64,000 nucleotides of DNA, from contig SVGC01000003.1 in NCBI GenBank assembly GCA_015056495.1, positions 62,001 to 126,000 on the forward strand, written 5' to 3'. The number at the start of each line of letters is the position of its first letter. Position 1 is the stretch's first letter. Below are positions 54,796 to 64,000 of the stretch, piece after piece. The notes below the pieces were generated by a model. The model saw only the letters and a program-made list of their open reading frames with translations. It was not told the origin of the DNA and ran no database searches. Origin of the DNA: Butyrivibrio sp. Lineage in GTDB: Bacteria; Bacillota; Clostridia; Lachnospirales; Lachnospiraceae. The translations under genes and the position numbers were made by a program.

Positions 54796-55665
54796 ATGAT
54801 AGTTAAAAAAGCATATGCAAAGATAAATCTGGGCCTGGATGTACTTGGCAGACGTGATGACGGATATCATATCGTTAAGATGATCATGCAGACAGTAGAT
54901 CTTCACGATGTACTTACTTTTGAAAAAAGAGATGATGGTCAGATAGTTTTTGAATCCGGTTCAGATAAGATACCAAATGATGAAAGTAATCTGGTATGGA
55001 AAGTAGCAAAGCTCTTAAAGGACAAATATAATGCTTCTTTTGGAGTGACGATGACCCTTGAAAAAAATATTCCTGTGGCAGCAGGTATGGCTGGCGGAAG
55101 TACAGACGCTGCAGCTGCGTTTATTGCCCTTAATGAATTATGGAGTCTGAATCTCTCTACAAAAGACCTGTGCGATGATGCTGTGGCTCTCGGAGCAGAT
55201 ATTCCATATTGTATTATTGGTGGAACAGCCCTTGCAGAGGGCATTGGTGAAGAACTGACAATATTGCCGGATATGCCTGAATGTAAGATCGTAATAGCCA
55301 AGCCTGCTATCGATGTATCTACAGGATGGGTTTACAAAACTCTGGATAGCAAAGAGATAGAGGATCATCCTGATATTGATGGAATGATAGAAGCTATTAA
55401 GAAGGGCAGTTTGTCCGGAATCACTGAAAAAATGGGAAATGTACTGCAGACTGTAACAGTTCCGGAGTATCCTGTAATTTCAGATATCAAGAACATCATG
55501 AATGAAAACGGCGCTATGGAAGCTATGATGAGTGGTAGCGGACCGACAGTATTTGGAATATTTGATAGTGAAGAAAAAGCTCGTAGAGCGTATGATGCCA
55601 TAAAGGAAAGCTCTCTTGCACCTGAACTACATATGTCTGCACCTATCAATCCTAATAAGATTTAA
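54796..55665 (+). CDS. ispE: 4-diphosphocytidyl-2-C-methyl-D-erythritol kinase
   Basis: 289 aa from ATG 54796 (GAGGA 5 nt upstream; the ATG at 54784 overlaps that site). GHMP kinase: KAYAKINLGLDVLGRRDDGYH at the N-terminus and PVAAGMAGGSTDAAAAFIALN; C-terminal MSGSGPTVFG. MEP isoprenoid pathway. Same operon as the pyr genes. Confidence 0.95.
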   Translation: MIVKKAYAKINLGLDVLGRRDDGYHIVKMIMQTVDLHDVLTFEKRDDGQIVFESGSDKIPNDESNLVWKVAKLLKDKYNASFGVTMTLEKNIPVAAGMAGGSTDAAAAFIALNELWSLNLSTKDLCDDAVALGADIPYCIIGGTALAEGIGEELTILPDMPECKIVIAKPAIDVSTGWVYKTLDSKEIEDHPDIDGMIEAIKKGSLSGITEKMGNVLQTVTVPEYPVISDIKNIMNENGAMEAMMSGSGPTVFGIFDSEEKARRAYDAIKESSLAPELHMSAPINPNKI

Positions 55666-55680
55666 ATTGGAGATTATATT

Positions 55681-56127
55681 TTGAAAAGAGAAGTACAGAT
55701 AATACTTAAAAGTAGGCATGATAGAGCAGGTGAAGCACCTGAGATATCAGAAATAACTGCCAGAGGCTTTTATGAGATAACTGCCGATGGAATCCACCGG
55801 ATCATTTATGATGAGAGTCAGCAGGTTCAGGATGAGAAAGGCAATATTGTTACTGTTAATGCTCAGAATACAGTTCAGATATTTGAACAGAAGGTCGAGA
55901 TCACAAGAAGTGGCGATGCTACTTCTCACATGATCTTTAGCCAGGGCAATACACATCCATTAAAGTACAATACGCCTTATGGAATCATCGAGATGGAGAT
56001 TACTACTAATAATCTTGATAAATCCATCAATGAAAAGGTCATCAGACTGAAAGTTGACTATGATCTGAATATGGAAAATCAGACATTATCCAGATCTAGC
56101 ATTGAATATAATATTGATATTCTATGA
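55681..56127 (+). CDS. DUF1934 (YwiB-like) beta-barrel protein
   Basis: 148 aa, TTG start after GGAG (8 nt), no better ATG. The pattern is that of small calycin-like DUF1934 proteins: VQIFEQKVEITRSGD, PYGIIEMEITTNNL and a final LSRSSIEYNIDI. Function unknown; cytoplasmic. 15 nt after ispE and last in the operon. Confidence 0.8.
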   Translation: MKREVQIILKSRHDRAGEAPEISEITARGFYEITADGIHRIIYDESQQVQDEKGNIVTVNAQNTVQIFEQKVEITRSGDATSHMIFSQGNTHPLKYNTPYGIIEMEITTNNLDKSINEKVIRLKVDYDLNMENQTLSRSSIEYNIDIL

Positions 56128-56149
56128 CATCATTGAATAAATAGTATAA

Positions 56150-56196
56150 AAAAACCATCTAGTCACAAATAGTGTTTCTAGATGGTTTTTGTTTTT
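56150..56196. terminator. Terminator at the end of the pyr-ispE operon
   Basis: AAAAACCATCTAG and CTAGATGGTTTTT, a 13-bp stem, loop 15 nt, then GTTTTT. Bidirectional, also serving the minus-strand gene. Confidence 0.85.
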
Positions 56197-56211
56197 GCTA
56201 TTAAATTATTA

Positions 56212-56709
56212 TTACTTAACTGGTTTAGCACCTGCTTTTTCCTGAGCTTTAGAAATAAGATTTGACCAGAAACCTTTTTTCTTTTCAGGAATGATCACTT
56301 TACCGTGAAGTGCACGAACTTCTGTTACGTAGATACCGCTGATTGAAGCCTTAACTTCCTTCTTAACAGGAACCTGATCAAAAATGTTATCAGCACAGAT
56401 AAGGCTCATAACCTGATTTCCGATTCTTACTTTAAGGATTGGGAGCTTGGATCTGCGAAGAAGCTTTGGAGTCTGTTCAATGACAGCCTGAGGAAGACCG
56501 GCATCTTTCATTCTCATTTTTTTCTTGTCGATGATGAGCATTGTGACAGACTGTTTCATAGCTTCAATCTGTGCCTGCTGTTCATCCTGCTTTTTCTGTG
56601 CTCTTTTTCCTAAAAAGTATAAAAGACCAAAAACAGCTATGATGATAACTGCAATAACAACAATAGTAATAAGTGCTGAAGTACTCAACTTAAAACCCTC
56701 CATATTCAT
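56212..56709 (-). CDS. Conserved membrane protein of unknown function
   Basis: 165 aa. One helix (LITIVVIAVIIIAVFGLLYFL, about 13-33), then a short charged coiled coil (KRAQKKQDEQQAQIEAMKQ) and a small soluble domain with VKASISGIYVTEVRALHGK, ending in a basic tail. No known family; the topology is cytoplasmic. Confidence 0.7.
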   Translation of the reverse strand: MNMEGFKLSTSALITIVVIAVIIIAVFGLLYFLGKRAQKKQDEQQAQIEAMKQSVTMLIIDKKKMRMKDAGLPQAVIEQTPKLLRRSKLPILKVRIGNQVMSLICADNIFDQVPVKKEVKASISGIYVTEVRALHGKVIIPEKKKGFWSNLISKAQEKAGAKPVK

Positions 56710-56860
56710 ATTTCATGAAATGTATTGTAGCATTCTTTAAAACTGTAAGCAACTTAATAACGAATAAAATACTTTAAACTAATTTGAAGGTATGGTAGTA
56801 TAAAAATGCTGTTTTTATAACTTAAAAGCAGGGGGATATTAAGTAAGGAGAAGATATAAA

Positions 56861-58072
56861 ATGAAAAAGAAATTGGTAATGTTATTGGTTGCTGCAATGA
56901 GCGTTTCAATGCTGGCAGCTTGTTCAAACAATTCTGAAGATACTAGCGATACATCAGATTCAGCAGCATCTGCAGAGGCAAGTGCAGAGGCAAGTGCTGA
57001 GACTACAGAGACAGAAGAAGTAGTAGAATTTGGTGATGAGGCTTATTTAAAGGCTTACACAGCTTCAGATTATGTTACTCTCGGGGAGTATCAGGGAATT
57101 GAAGTTGAGGCAGAGACTCCAGAAGTTACAGAAGAAGAGTTGCAGGAGTACATTGATTATGTTTTATCTCAGGAACTTCAGGAAGTAACAGACAGAGCAG
57201 TTCAGACAGGTGATACTGTTGATATTGATTATGTAGGTAAATATGCTGATACTGGTGAAGCATTTGATGGCGGTTCAGCTGAGGGATATCAGCTTGAAAT
57301 TGGATCAGGTACATTCATCGATGGATTTGAAGATGGACTTATTGGTGCTGAAACTGGTGAAGTAAGAGACCTTGAGCTCACTTTCCCTGAAGACTATTCA
57401 TCAACAGATCTTGCAGGCAAAGCTGTAGTATTTACAGTTACAGTTAATCAGATACTTGCTCCAGTAGAAGAGCTGACAGATGAGTATTGTGCAAATCTTG
57501 GAATCGAGAATGTTAGCGATATTGCAAGCTTTAAGGAATATTTAACAGGCCTTATGCTTGAGAATGAGCAGTCAACATATGATTCTACAGTTCAGAATGC
57601 AGTACTTGAAGCTGTTTTTGATGCTAGTGAATTCAAGGATGTTCCACAGGAAATGGTTGATAGATACCTCTACCTTTACAACAATCAGCTTGATACACTT
57701 GCAAGATATTACACAGCTATGTATGGAACAGAATATACAGCAGACAGCGTATTATCACAGATCATGGCTTCAGAAGGCTATACAGGTGATGGAGAGACAT
57801 ATTTAAATGAGCTTGCAGTAAAGACTGTTCAGGAACTGTTAATGGCACAGGCAATTGCTGATGAGCTTGAGATCACAGTTTCAGATGATGAAGTAATGGA
57901 AGCAATTACTGAATCAATGGCTGGTGCTGCATCATCATATGCAGATGTTGAAGATTATATTTCACAGAATTCTATTGATCTTGAGGCATACAAAGAGAGT
58001 CTCATGCATGATAAGGTAGTAGAGTATCTTGCAGAAAATGCAAGTGTTGTTGAACCGGAAAGCGAGGAATAA
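56861..58072 (+). CDS. Lipoprotein with trigger-factor-like FKBP and chaperone domains
   Basis: 403 aa. Lipobox MLAAC (about 17-21), then a Ser/Ala/Glu-rich linker. FKBP-type proline isomerase at about 110-195: VQTGDTVDIDYVGKYAD, FIDGFEDGLIGAETGE. The C-terminal 200 residues resemble the arm domain of trigger factor. The ribosome-binding N-domain is absent. It is probably an extracellular foldase on the outer membrane face, like PrsA in role. 3 nt before asnS. Confidence 0.88.
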   Translation: MKKKLVMLLVAAMSVSMLAACSNNSEDTSDTSDSAASAEASAEASAETTETEEVVEFGDEAYLKAYTASDYVTLGEYQGIEVEAETPEVTEEELQEYIDYVLSQELQEVTDRAVQTGDTVDIDYVGKYADTGEAFDGGSAEGYQLEIGSGTFIDGFEDGLIGAETGEVRDLELTFPEDYSSTDLAGKAVVFTVTVNQILAPVEELTDEYCANLGIENVSDIASFKEYLTGLMLENEQSTYDSTVQNAVLEAVFDASEFKDVPQEMVDRYLYLYNNQLDTLARYYTAMYGTEYTADSVLSQIMASEGYTGDGETYLNELAVKTVQELLMAQAIADELEITVSDDEVMEAITESMAGAASSYADVEDYISQNSIDLEAYKESLMHDKVVEYLAENASVVEPESEE

Positions 58073-58075
58073 AAA

Positions 58076-59467
58076 ATGGAACTTACAGACATTAAGGACT
58101 TGTTTCAGAGCCCGGAAAAATATACTGACCAGAAGGTTACAGTAGGCGGATGGATTAGAAATATACGTGATTCTAAGACAATTGGATTCATTGTGCTTAA
58201 TGATGGTACATTTTTTACACCTCTTCAGGTAGTATATACAGATGCACTTTCTAATTTTGCTGAGATCAGCAAGTTAAATGTTGGTGCAGCTATAATTGCA
58301 ACAGGTACAATTGTTGCAACACCAAATGCAAAGCAGCCTTTCGAAATGCAGGCTGAAAAAGTTGAGATTGAAGGTGTTTCATCACCTGATTATCCACTTC
58401 AGGCTAAGAGACATACTCTTGAGTATTTAAGAACAATACCTCATCTTCGTGCAAGAACAAACACATTTGAGGCAGTATTCAGAGTTAGATCTGTTGCTGC
58501 ATATGCAATCCATACTTTCTTCCAGGAGAGAGGATTTACATATGTTCATACACCACTTATCACAGGCAGTGACTGTGAAGGTGCTGGTGAAATGTTCCAG
58601 GTTACTACAATGGATCTGAACAATGTTCCTAAGACAGAGGATGGACAGGTTGATTACTCAAAAGATTTCTTTGGCAAGCCTGTAAATCTTACAGTTAGCG
58701 GACAGCTTAATGTTGAGACATATGCTTTTGCATTTAAGAATGTTTATACATTTGGACCTACATTCAGAGCCGAAAATTCAAATACAACAAGACATGCAGC
58801 TGAGTTCTGGATGATTGAGCCTGAGCTTTGTTTTGCAGATCTTAAAGACGATTGTGATGTTGCAGAAGCTATGCTTAAGTTTGTTATCAACTATGTACTT
58901 GAGCACTGTCCTGCTGAAATGGAATTCTTTAACCAGTTTATCGATAAGGGTCTTATAGAAAGACTTCATAACGTAGCTGATAACGAATTTGGCAGGATAA
59001 CATATACAGATGCTATAAAGCTCCTTGAAGAACATAACGATGAGTTTGACTTTAAAGTATCATGGGGATGCGATCTTCAGACAGAGCATGAGCGTTATCT
59101 TACAGAGAAGATTTTCAAGAAGCCTGTATTTGTAACAGACTATCCAAAGGACATCAAGGCATTTTACATGAAACTCAATCCAGATGGAAAGACAGTTGCT
59201 GCAGCAGATTGTCTTGTGCCAGGAATTGGTGAGATCATTGGTGGTAGCCAGAGAGAAGATATCCTTGAAGTTCTTGAGAATCGTATGGATGAGCTTGGAC
59301 TTAAGAAGGATGATTACCAGTTCTATCTTGATCTTAGAAGATATGGTTCTGTAAGACATTCAGGATTTGGTCTTGGATTTGAGAGATGCGTAATGTATCT
59401 GACAGGTATGGGCAACATCAGAGATGTTGAGTCATTCCCAAGAACTGTTGGTAACTGCGATTTATAA
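58076..59467 (+). CDS. asnS: Asparaginyl-tRNA synthetase
   Basis: 463 aa. OB-fold N-domain [21 protein letters not shown]; class II motif 2 [21 protein letters not shown]; motif 3 [16 protein letters not shown]. Starts 3 nt after the lipoprotein stop, so it is co-transcribed and perhaps translationally coupled. Confidence 0.96.
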   Translation: MELTDIKDLFQSPEKYTDQKVTVGGWIRNIRDSKTIGFIVLNDGTFFTPLQVVYTDALSNFAEISKLNVGAAIIATGTIVATPNAKQPFEMQAEKVEIEGVSSPDYPLQAKRHTLEYLRTIPHLRARTNTFEAVFRVRSVAAYAIHTFFQERGFTYVHTPLITGSDCEGAGEMFQVTTMDLNNVPKTEDGQVDYSKDFFGKPVNLTVSGQLNVETYAFAFKNVYTFGPTFRAENSNTTRHAAEFWMIEPELCFADLKDDCDVAEAMLKFVINYVLEHCPAEMEFFNQFIDKGLIERLHNVADNEFGRITYTDAIKLLEEHNDEFDFKVSWGCDLQTEHERYLTEKIFKKPVFVTDYPKDIKAFYMKLNPDGKTVAAADCLVPGIGEIIGGSQREDILEVLENRMDELGLKKDDYQFYLDLRRYGSVRHSGFGLGFERCVMYLTGMGNIRDVESFPRTVGNCDL

Positions 59468-59583
59468 AAAGTTCAGCATTTGCCCTGTGCATATTATGAT
59501 ATAATTTATGTATGAAATGATATTATTTTCATGTACAGAGTAAGTTTTGTTGGACTTCTTGATCAAGTCGTGGGGAGACAGTA

Positions 59584-60906
59584 ATGAAGAAATTTTTATA
59601 TACATCAATAAGTATCATCATGACATTGATTACCTTCCTAGTGGCAGTCCCTTCTTGGGCTGCCACTAGTTCTGATTTAGAGAAAAAGCAACAGCAGCTG
59701 GAAGAAGAAAAGAATAAACTTGAAACTGAGAAAAGCAATCTGCAGAACGAGAAAAATGCCAGCCAGAATGCGCTGAATGAAGCAAACAGTAATATAAACA
59801 GTATTTCTGAATCTCAAAGTGAAGTTGGAGATCAGATTGATGAAGCACAGGCAACGATTACTGACCTTTTGACCAGTATTAATTTGATAGAAATCGATAT
59901 ATCAAATAAGCAGACAGAAATAGAAAAGACTCAGGCTGAGTATGAGGCTGCCAAAGAGCAGGAAGAGACCCTTTATAATGCAATGTGTGAACGTATCAAG
60001 TTCATGTATGAAAAAGGTGAAATGTCCTACGCCATGATACTTATGCAGGCAGAAAGCATTAATGATATATTGAACAAGGCTACATATGTAGAAAAGCTTT
60101 ACGAATATGATAGAGAACAGCTTGGAAAATATGTAACTGCCAAAAATGAAGCTCAGGAATATGGTGAACAGCTGGAAGAAGAAAAATCAGAGCTGGAGAC
60201 TTCACAGTATGAGCTGGAAGAAGAACAGGCCTATATGGAGGAACTTCTTGCTCAGTACGAAGCTCAGTACGATAATTTCTCTGTTCAGTTGACACAGGCG
60301 AAACAAAGCGCTGCTGTTTATACAGCGCAGCTCCAAAAACAGACAGAAGAGTTAAAACAGTTACAGGCAAGTATTGATGCCAAGCAGAAAGAAGTTGATG
60401 CTGCAGCAGCAGAAGTTAGCAGTGCTAAGGCCGCAGAAGCAGCAGAAGAAAAAGCCAAGTCTGAGTCTGAAAGCCAAACTACAACAACAACTACTACCAA
60501 TAATACTAATAACTCAAGTAATTCAAGCGGAAACAGTAATAAGACTATTTCAGCTCCAGGATCGGCTACTGGACAAAACGTTGCCAATTTTGCCTGTCAG
60601 TTTGTGGGATATCCATATGTTGCAGGTGGAACAAGCCTTACTGAGGGATGCGATTGTTCCGGATTTGTATACGCAGTCTATAAATCTTTTGGCATTACAG
60701 TTCCAAGAACATCTTTTTCTCAGGCTGCATATGGTACAGAAGTATCATATGCTAACGCTCAGCCTGGAGATGTGATATACTATGGTGGTCATGTTGGTAT
60801 ATACATAGGCAACGGTCAGATTGTTCATGCCAGCACCGCCAAGACTGGTATTAAATATTCAAGTGCAACATATAGAACGATAATTACCGTTAGAAGATTT
60901 TTGTAA
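59584..60906 (+). CDS. Secreted NlpC/P60 peptidoglycan hydrolase with coiled coil
   Basis: 440 aa. Signal peptide to about 26 (LITFLVAVPSWAA). Residues 27-270 form a long coiled coil, as in PcsB/CwlO-type proteins that FtsEX gates. A low-complexity Ser/Thr/Asn linker follows. NlpC/P60 domain at about 325-440: catalytic Cys in CDCSGFVYAVYKSFG, His in GGHVGIYIG, third residue HAS. Cuts peptide stems at division or growth. Confidence 0.92.
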   Translation: MKKFLYTSISIIMTLITFLVAVPSWAATSSDLEKKQQQLEEEKNKLETEKSNLQNEKNASQNALNEANSNINSISESQSEVGDQIDEAQATITDLLTSINLIEIDISNKQTEIEKTQAEYEAAKEQEETLYNAMCERIKFMYEKGEMSYAMILMQAESINDILNKATYVEKLYEYDREQLGKYVTAKNEAQEYGEQLEEEKSELETSQYELEEEQAYMEELLAQYEAQYDNFSVQLTQAKQSAAVYTAQLQKQTEELKQLQASIDAKQKEVDAAAAEVSSAKAAEAAEEKAKSESESQTTTTTTTNNTNNSSNSSGNSNKTISAPGSATGQNVANFACQFVGYPYVAGGTSLTEGCDCSGFVYAVYKSFGITVPRTSFSQAAYGTEVSYANAQPGDVIYYGGHVGIYIGNGQIVHASTAKTGIKYSSATYRTIITVRRFL

Positions 60907-60954
60907 TTTCAAAGTGAAAAAGTTGAGGGGGTTAAGGATTATTTAGGAGGAACA

Positions 60955-62409
60955 ATGCAGAGTATGGAATGGAATAAACTGCTATGTCCTGATCGTATAA
61001 GAATATACTCCAAGCCAGTTTCAACAAGAGATAAAAGATCGGAATTTGAAAAAGATTATCATAGAATCATAAGTAGTGCATCTTTTAGACGTTTGCAGGA
61101 CAAGACGCAGGTATATCCATTGGATGAGTCAGATTTTGTAAGAACCAGACTGACCCATTCACTGGAGGTATCCTCTTTTTGTAAATCTCTAGGGCAAACA
61201 ATTTCCAGAAGAATTATAAATGAATTGAAAGATGAGTCTTTTTTGCCAGAGTATCAGCAGTATATGTGCGATATATTGCAGTGTGCAGGACTTATTCATG
61301 ATATAGGAAATCCACCCTTTGGACATTTTGGAGAAAATGTTATTCGTAAGTGGTTTAAAGAGAATATATCAAAGCTTGAGTATCCTAAAGAGTTACTTGA
61401 GGAAGGCGGAGAGGGATACGTTTCTGTCGATGAATTATTATCAGAACAGATGAAAGCGGATTTCTTCAATTTTGAAGGCAATACACAGGCACTAAGAGTG
61501 GTCACTAAGCTTCACTATCTGGTGGATGCCCATGGAATGAACCTGACAAAAGCTCTTTTATCCACTATTATCAAATACCCCGTTTCATCCCTTGAGGTTG
61601 ATAAGGATAGTGAAGATATCAGAAAGCATAAGATGGGATATTACTATGCTGATAAAGAAGCTTTTGACGATATCGAAGAATCCCTTGGATTAAATGGTAA
61701 CAGAAATCCTCTTACACTTATTTTAGAGGCTGCTGATGATACGGCATATCTTACTGCAGATATTGAGGATGCATTTAAAAAGGGATTACTCAGTTATGAG
61801 CAGCTTTTATATGAACTTGAAGCACATAAGTATAAAGATGCATCTGAAGATGATGAATATTATGAGCTTGTAGAATTGTTAAAGCAGCTCCACGATAAGG
61901 GGCAGGAATATGGCGCAAGCGGTGCTGACAGCTATGCAATACAGAACTGGATCATAAATGTCCAGGGTAAGCTTATATTTGATGCCACAGATAGCTTTAT
62001 AAATAATTATGATTCAATAATGGCAGGTACTTATCTTAAGGAATTATTGGATGGAACAGAAGGAAAGCATATTACTGAAATATTGGGTGATATAGCCTAT
62101 AGATATGCTTTTTTGTCTAAACCAAAGATAAGTATGGAAGCTATGGCTGATGATATGATGTCAGATATTTTAGATGCATTTATTCCTGCAGTGTTGTATT
62201 ATGATACGGGTAGAAAATTAGATGAGAAGTCACAGCTTCTTGTCGATAAAATATCTGAAAACTATAAGGCTATATATCATATATATTCGAAAGATAAGCC
62301 TGAAGCTGAAAAGTTATATTTAAGGCTCATGTTAGTAACAGATTATGTATGCGGCATGACAGATAGTTACACCAAGAGGTTGTGCCAGGAATTAAAGGAA
62401 TTGAAGTAA
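60955..62409 (+). CDS. dgt: dGTPase-type dNTP triphosphohydrolase
   Basis: 484 aa, AGGAGG upstream. HD-domain residues: [11 protein letters not shown] (His about 66), [15 protein letters not shown] (His-Asp about 115) and [17 protein letters not shown]. It splits dGTP (or other dNTPs) to nucleoside and triphosphate. 19 nt before guaA, linking guanine nucleotide supply and degradation. Confidence 0.9.
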   Translation: MQSMEWNKLLCPDRIRIYSKPVSTRDKRSEFEKDYHRIISSASFRRLQDKTQVYPLDESDFVRTRLTHSLEVSSFCKSLGQTISRRIINELKDESFLPEYQQYMCDILQCAGLIHDIGNPPFGHFGENVIRKWFKENISKLEYPKELLEEGGEGYVSVDELLSEQMKADFFNFEGNTQALRVVTKLHYLVDAHGMNLTKALLSTIIKYPVSSLEVDKDSEDIRKHKMGYYYADKEAFDDIEESLGLNGNRNPLTLILEAADDTAYLTADIEDAFKKGLLSYEQLLYELEAHKYKDASEDDEYYELVELLKQLHDKGQEYGASGADSYAIQNWIINVQGKLIFDATDSFINNYDSIMAGTYLKELLDGTEGKHITEILGDIAYRYAFLSKPKISMEAMADDMMSDILDAFIPAVLYYDTGRKLDEKSQLLVDKISENYKAIYHIYSKDKPEAEKLYLRLMLVTDYVCGMTDSYTKRLCQELKELK

Positions 62410-62428
62410 AAAGATCATAGGAGGAAAC

Positions 62429-64000
62429 ATGGCAAGAGAAACAGTCATTGTTATAGACTTTGGCGGTCAGTACAATCAGCTGGTAGCTCGTAGAGTACGT
62501 GAATGTAACGTTTACTGTGAAATATATTCATATCGTACTCCACTAGACAAGATACTGGCAATGAATCCTAAGGGCATCATCTTAACAGGTGGTCCTAATA
62601 GCGTATATGAAGAAGGCGCAGCAACCTGTGGAAAAGAGTTATTTGAAACGGGTATTCCTGTACTGGGATTATGCTATGGCGCGCAGCTTATGAGCCACGT
62701 CCTTGGAGGCGAAGTTAAACGTGCTGAAAATAGAGAATATGGAAAGACGGAGACATTTTTTGATACAACATCCCCTCTGTTTAAAGATCTTCCAGATAAA
62801 AACATTGTTTGGATGAGCCATTTCGATTATATCAGCAAGCTTGCACCAGGATTTACTTCTGTAGCACATACTGCTAGTACTCCAGTAGCTGCTGCTCAGA
62901 ACGTAGACAAAAAGCTGTATGCTATCCAGTTCCATCCAGAAGTACTGCATACAGAAAATGGAACTAAGATGCTCTACAATTTTGTAAGAAATATCTGCGG
63001 ATGTGCTGGCGATTGGAAGATGGATTCATTTGTAGAGACAGCCATAGCTGATATCAGAGCAAAGGTTGGAAATGGTAAAGTATTATGTGCTTTATCAGGT
63101 GGTGTAGATTCATCTGTTGCAGCTGTTCTTCTGTCAAAGGCTGTAGGTAAACAGCTCACTTGCGTATTTGTAGACCATGGTCTTCTTAGAAAAAATGAAG
63201 GTGATGAAGTTGAAGCAGTATTTGGTCCAGATGGTCCATATGAGCTTAATTTTATCAGAGTAAATGCAAAAGATCGTTATTATTCCAAGCTTGCAGGCGT
63301 AGCCGAGCCTGAGAAGAAGCGTAAGATAATAGGCGAAGAGTTCATCCGTGTATTTGAGGAAGAAGCAAAAAAGATTGGCAGTGTTGACTACCTTGTTCAG
63401 GGTACTATTTATCCTGACGTTGTAGAAAGTGGTCTTGGCGGTGAGTCAGCTGTCATCAAATCTCACCACAATGTAGGTGGACTTCCTGAACACGTTGATT
63501 TCAAGGAAATCATTGAGCCACTTCGTGACCTGTTTAAGGATGAAGTAAGAAAAGCTGGTCTTGAGCTTGGTATTCCTGAATATCTTGTATATCGTCAGCC
63601 ATTCCCAGGTCCTGGCCTTGGAATCCGTATCATTGGAGAGGTTACAGCAGATAAGGTAAGAATCGTACAGGATGCTGATGCTATCTATCGTGAAGAAGTA
63701 GGTAAGGCAATTGACGAGTACAAGGCTAAAAATGGCGGAGCAGAGCCAAAATGGATGCCGAATCAGTACTTTGCAGCTCTTACAAATATGCGTAGCGTAG
63801 GTGTAATGGGCGATGAGCGTACCTATGATTATGCAGTTGCTCTTAGAGCAGTAAACACAATCGATTTCATGACTGCTGAAGCAGCCAATATTCCTTGGGA
63901 AGTACTTCAGACAGTAATGAGTCGTATCATAAACGAGGTTAGAGGAGTTAATCGTGTATTCTACGATCTGACTTCTAAGCCACCGGGAACTATAGAGATG
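62429..64000 (+). CDS. guaA: GMP synthase (glutamine-hydrolysing), cut by the window edge
   Basis: 524 codons to the window end, lacking only the last residues after PPGTIEM. Start ATG 62429 after GGAGG; absent from the ORF track because it is open. Glutamine amidotransferase GLCYGAQL (Cys about 81) with FHPEV; PP-loop LSGGVDSSV (about 216); GMP-binding C-terminus. Makes GMP from XMP. Confidence 0.96.
   Translation, partial: MARETVIVIDFGGQYNQLVARRVRECNVYCEIYSYRTPLDKILAMNPKGIILTGGPNSVYEEGAATCGKELFETGIPVLGLCYGAQLMSHVLGGEVKRAENREYGKTETFFDTTSPLFKDLPDKNIVWMSHFDYISKLAPGFTSVAHTASTPVAAAQNVDKKLYAIQFHPEVLHTENGTKMLYNFVRNICGCAGDWKMDSFVETAIADIRAKVGNGKVLCALSGGVDSSVAAVLLSKAVGKQLTCVFVDHGLLRKNEGDEVEAVFGPDGPYELNFIRVNAKDRYYSKLAGVAEPEKKRKIIGEEFIRVFEEEAKKIGSVDYLVQGTIYPDVVESGLGGESAVIKSHHNVGGLPEHVDFKEIIEPLRDLFKDEVRKAGLELGIPEYLVYRQPFPGPGLGIRIIGEVTADKVRIVQDADAIYREEVGKAIDEYKAKNGGAEPKWMPNQYFAALTNMRSVGVMGDERTYDYAVALRAVNTIDFMTAEAANIPWEVLQTVMSRIINEVRGVNRVFYDLTSKPPGTIEM

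Noticed and set aside
60318-60587. Repetitive Val/Leu-rich minus-strand ORF
   Set aside because: Shadow of the low-complexity Ser/Thr/Asn linker in the NlpC/P60 protein.

Overview
The window looks like chromosome from a low-GC rumen or gut Firmicute of the family Lachnospiraceae, most likely Butyrivibrio or a close relative. This rests on base composition, strong AGGAGG-type ribosome sites, a T-box in front of ileS, a feruloyl-esterase-like hydrolase, the uxuA/uxuB hexuronate genes and a GH9-like lipoprotein. It is an inference; no rRNA is present. No tRNA, CRISPR array, prophage or complete insertion sequence was seen.

Layout. 1-3.3 kb (minus): the end of a large glycosyltransferase/methyltransferase open at the left edge (absent from the ORF track), then a MATE transporter fused to an RsbW-like ATPase domain. 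3.4-14.2 kb: an accessory stretch with an XRE regulator, two paralogous SAM methyltransferases each paired with a GNAT acetyltransferase (once as neighbours, once fused), a decayed Abi_2 gene behind a promoter and structured RNA, another GNAT, a MerR regulator coupled to a putative zinc peptidase, an esterase and an ABC-F ATPase. Four of these genes follow a short reading frame plus an intrinsic terminator, the layout of ribosome-controlled transcription attenuation. 14.3-19.5 kb: response regulator, histidine kinase, ABC ATPase and large FtsX-type permease, a Bce-like peptide-sensing module. 19.5-30.1 kb: AraC regulators, a MATE pump, a reductase/epimerase, a putative glycosidase-like protein, a membrane-anchored EEP-fold enzyme, and uxuA-uxuB for glucuronate use. 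30.3-34.5 kb: a MacA/MacB-like tripartite exporter and a secreted repeat protein. 35-64 kb: mostly core genes: msrC-like reductase, T-box-ileS, M42 peptidase, glycogen phosphorylase, aconitase-family hydratase, degenerate GH9 lipoprotein, a hydrolase/MurF-like/Ddl-like trio, plsC, a pyrC-pyrK-pyrD-ispE-DUF1934 operon, a trigger-factor-like lipoprotein with asnS, an NlpC/P60 hydrolase, dGTPase and guaA (cut at the right edge).

The most unusual part is 5.2-12.8 kb, where several independent leader/attenuator units sit next to methyltransferase, acetyltransferase and ABC-F genes. This reads as a set of separately inducible responses to ribosome-targeting compounds or to translational stress; the drug link is inference. 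A second theme is a family of palindromic repeats with a GGGGACGTATCA core (one a perfect 78-bp palindrome) placed at gene ends.
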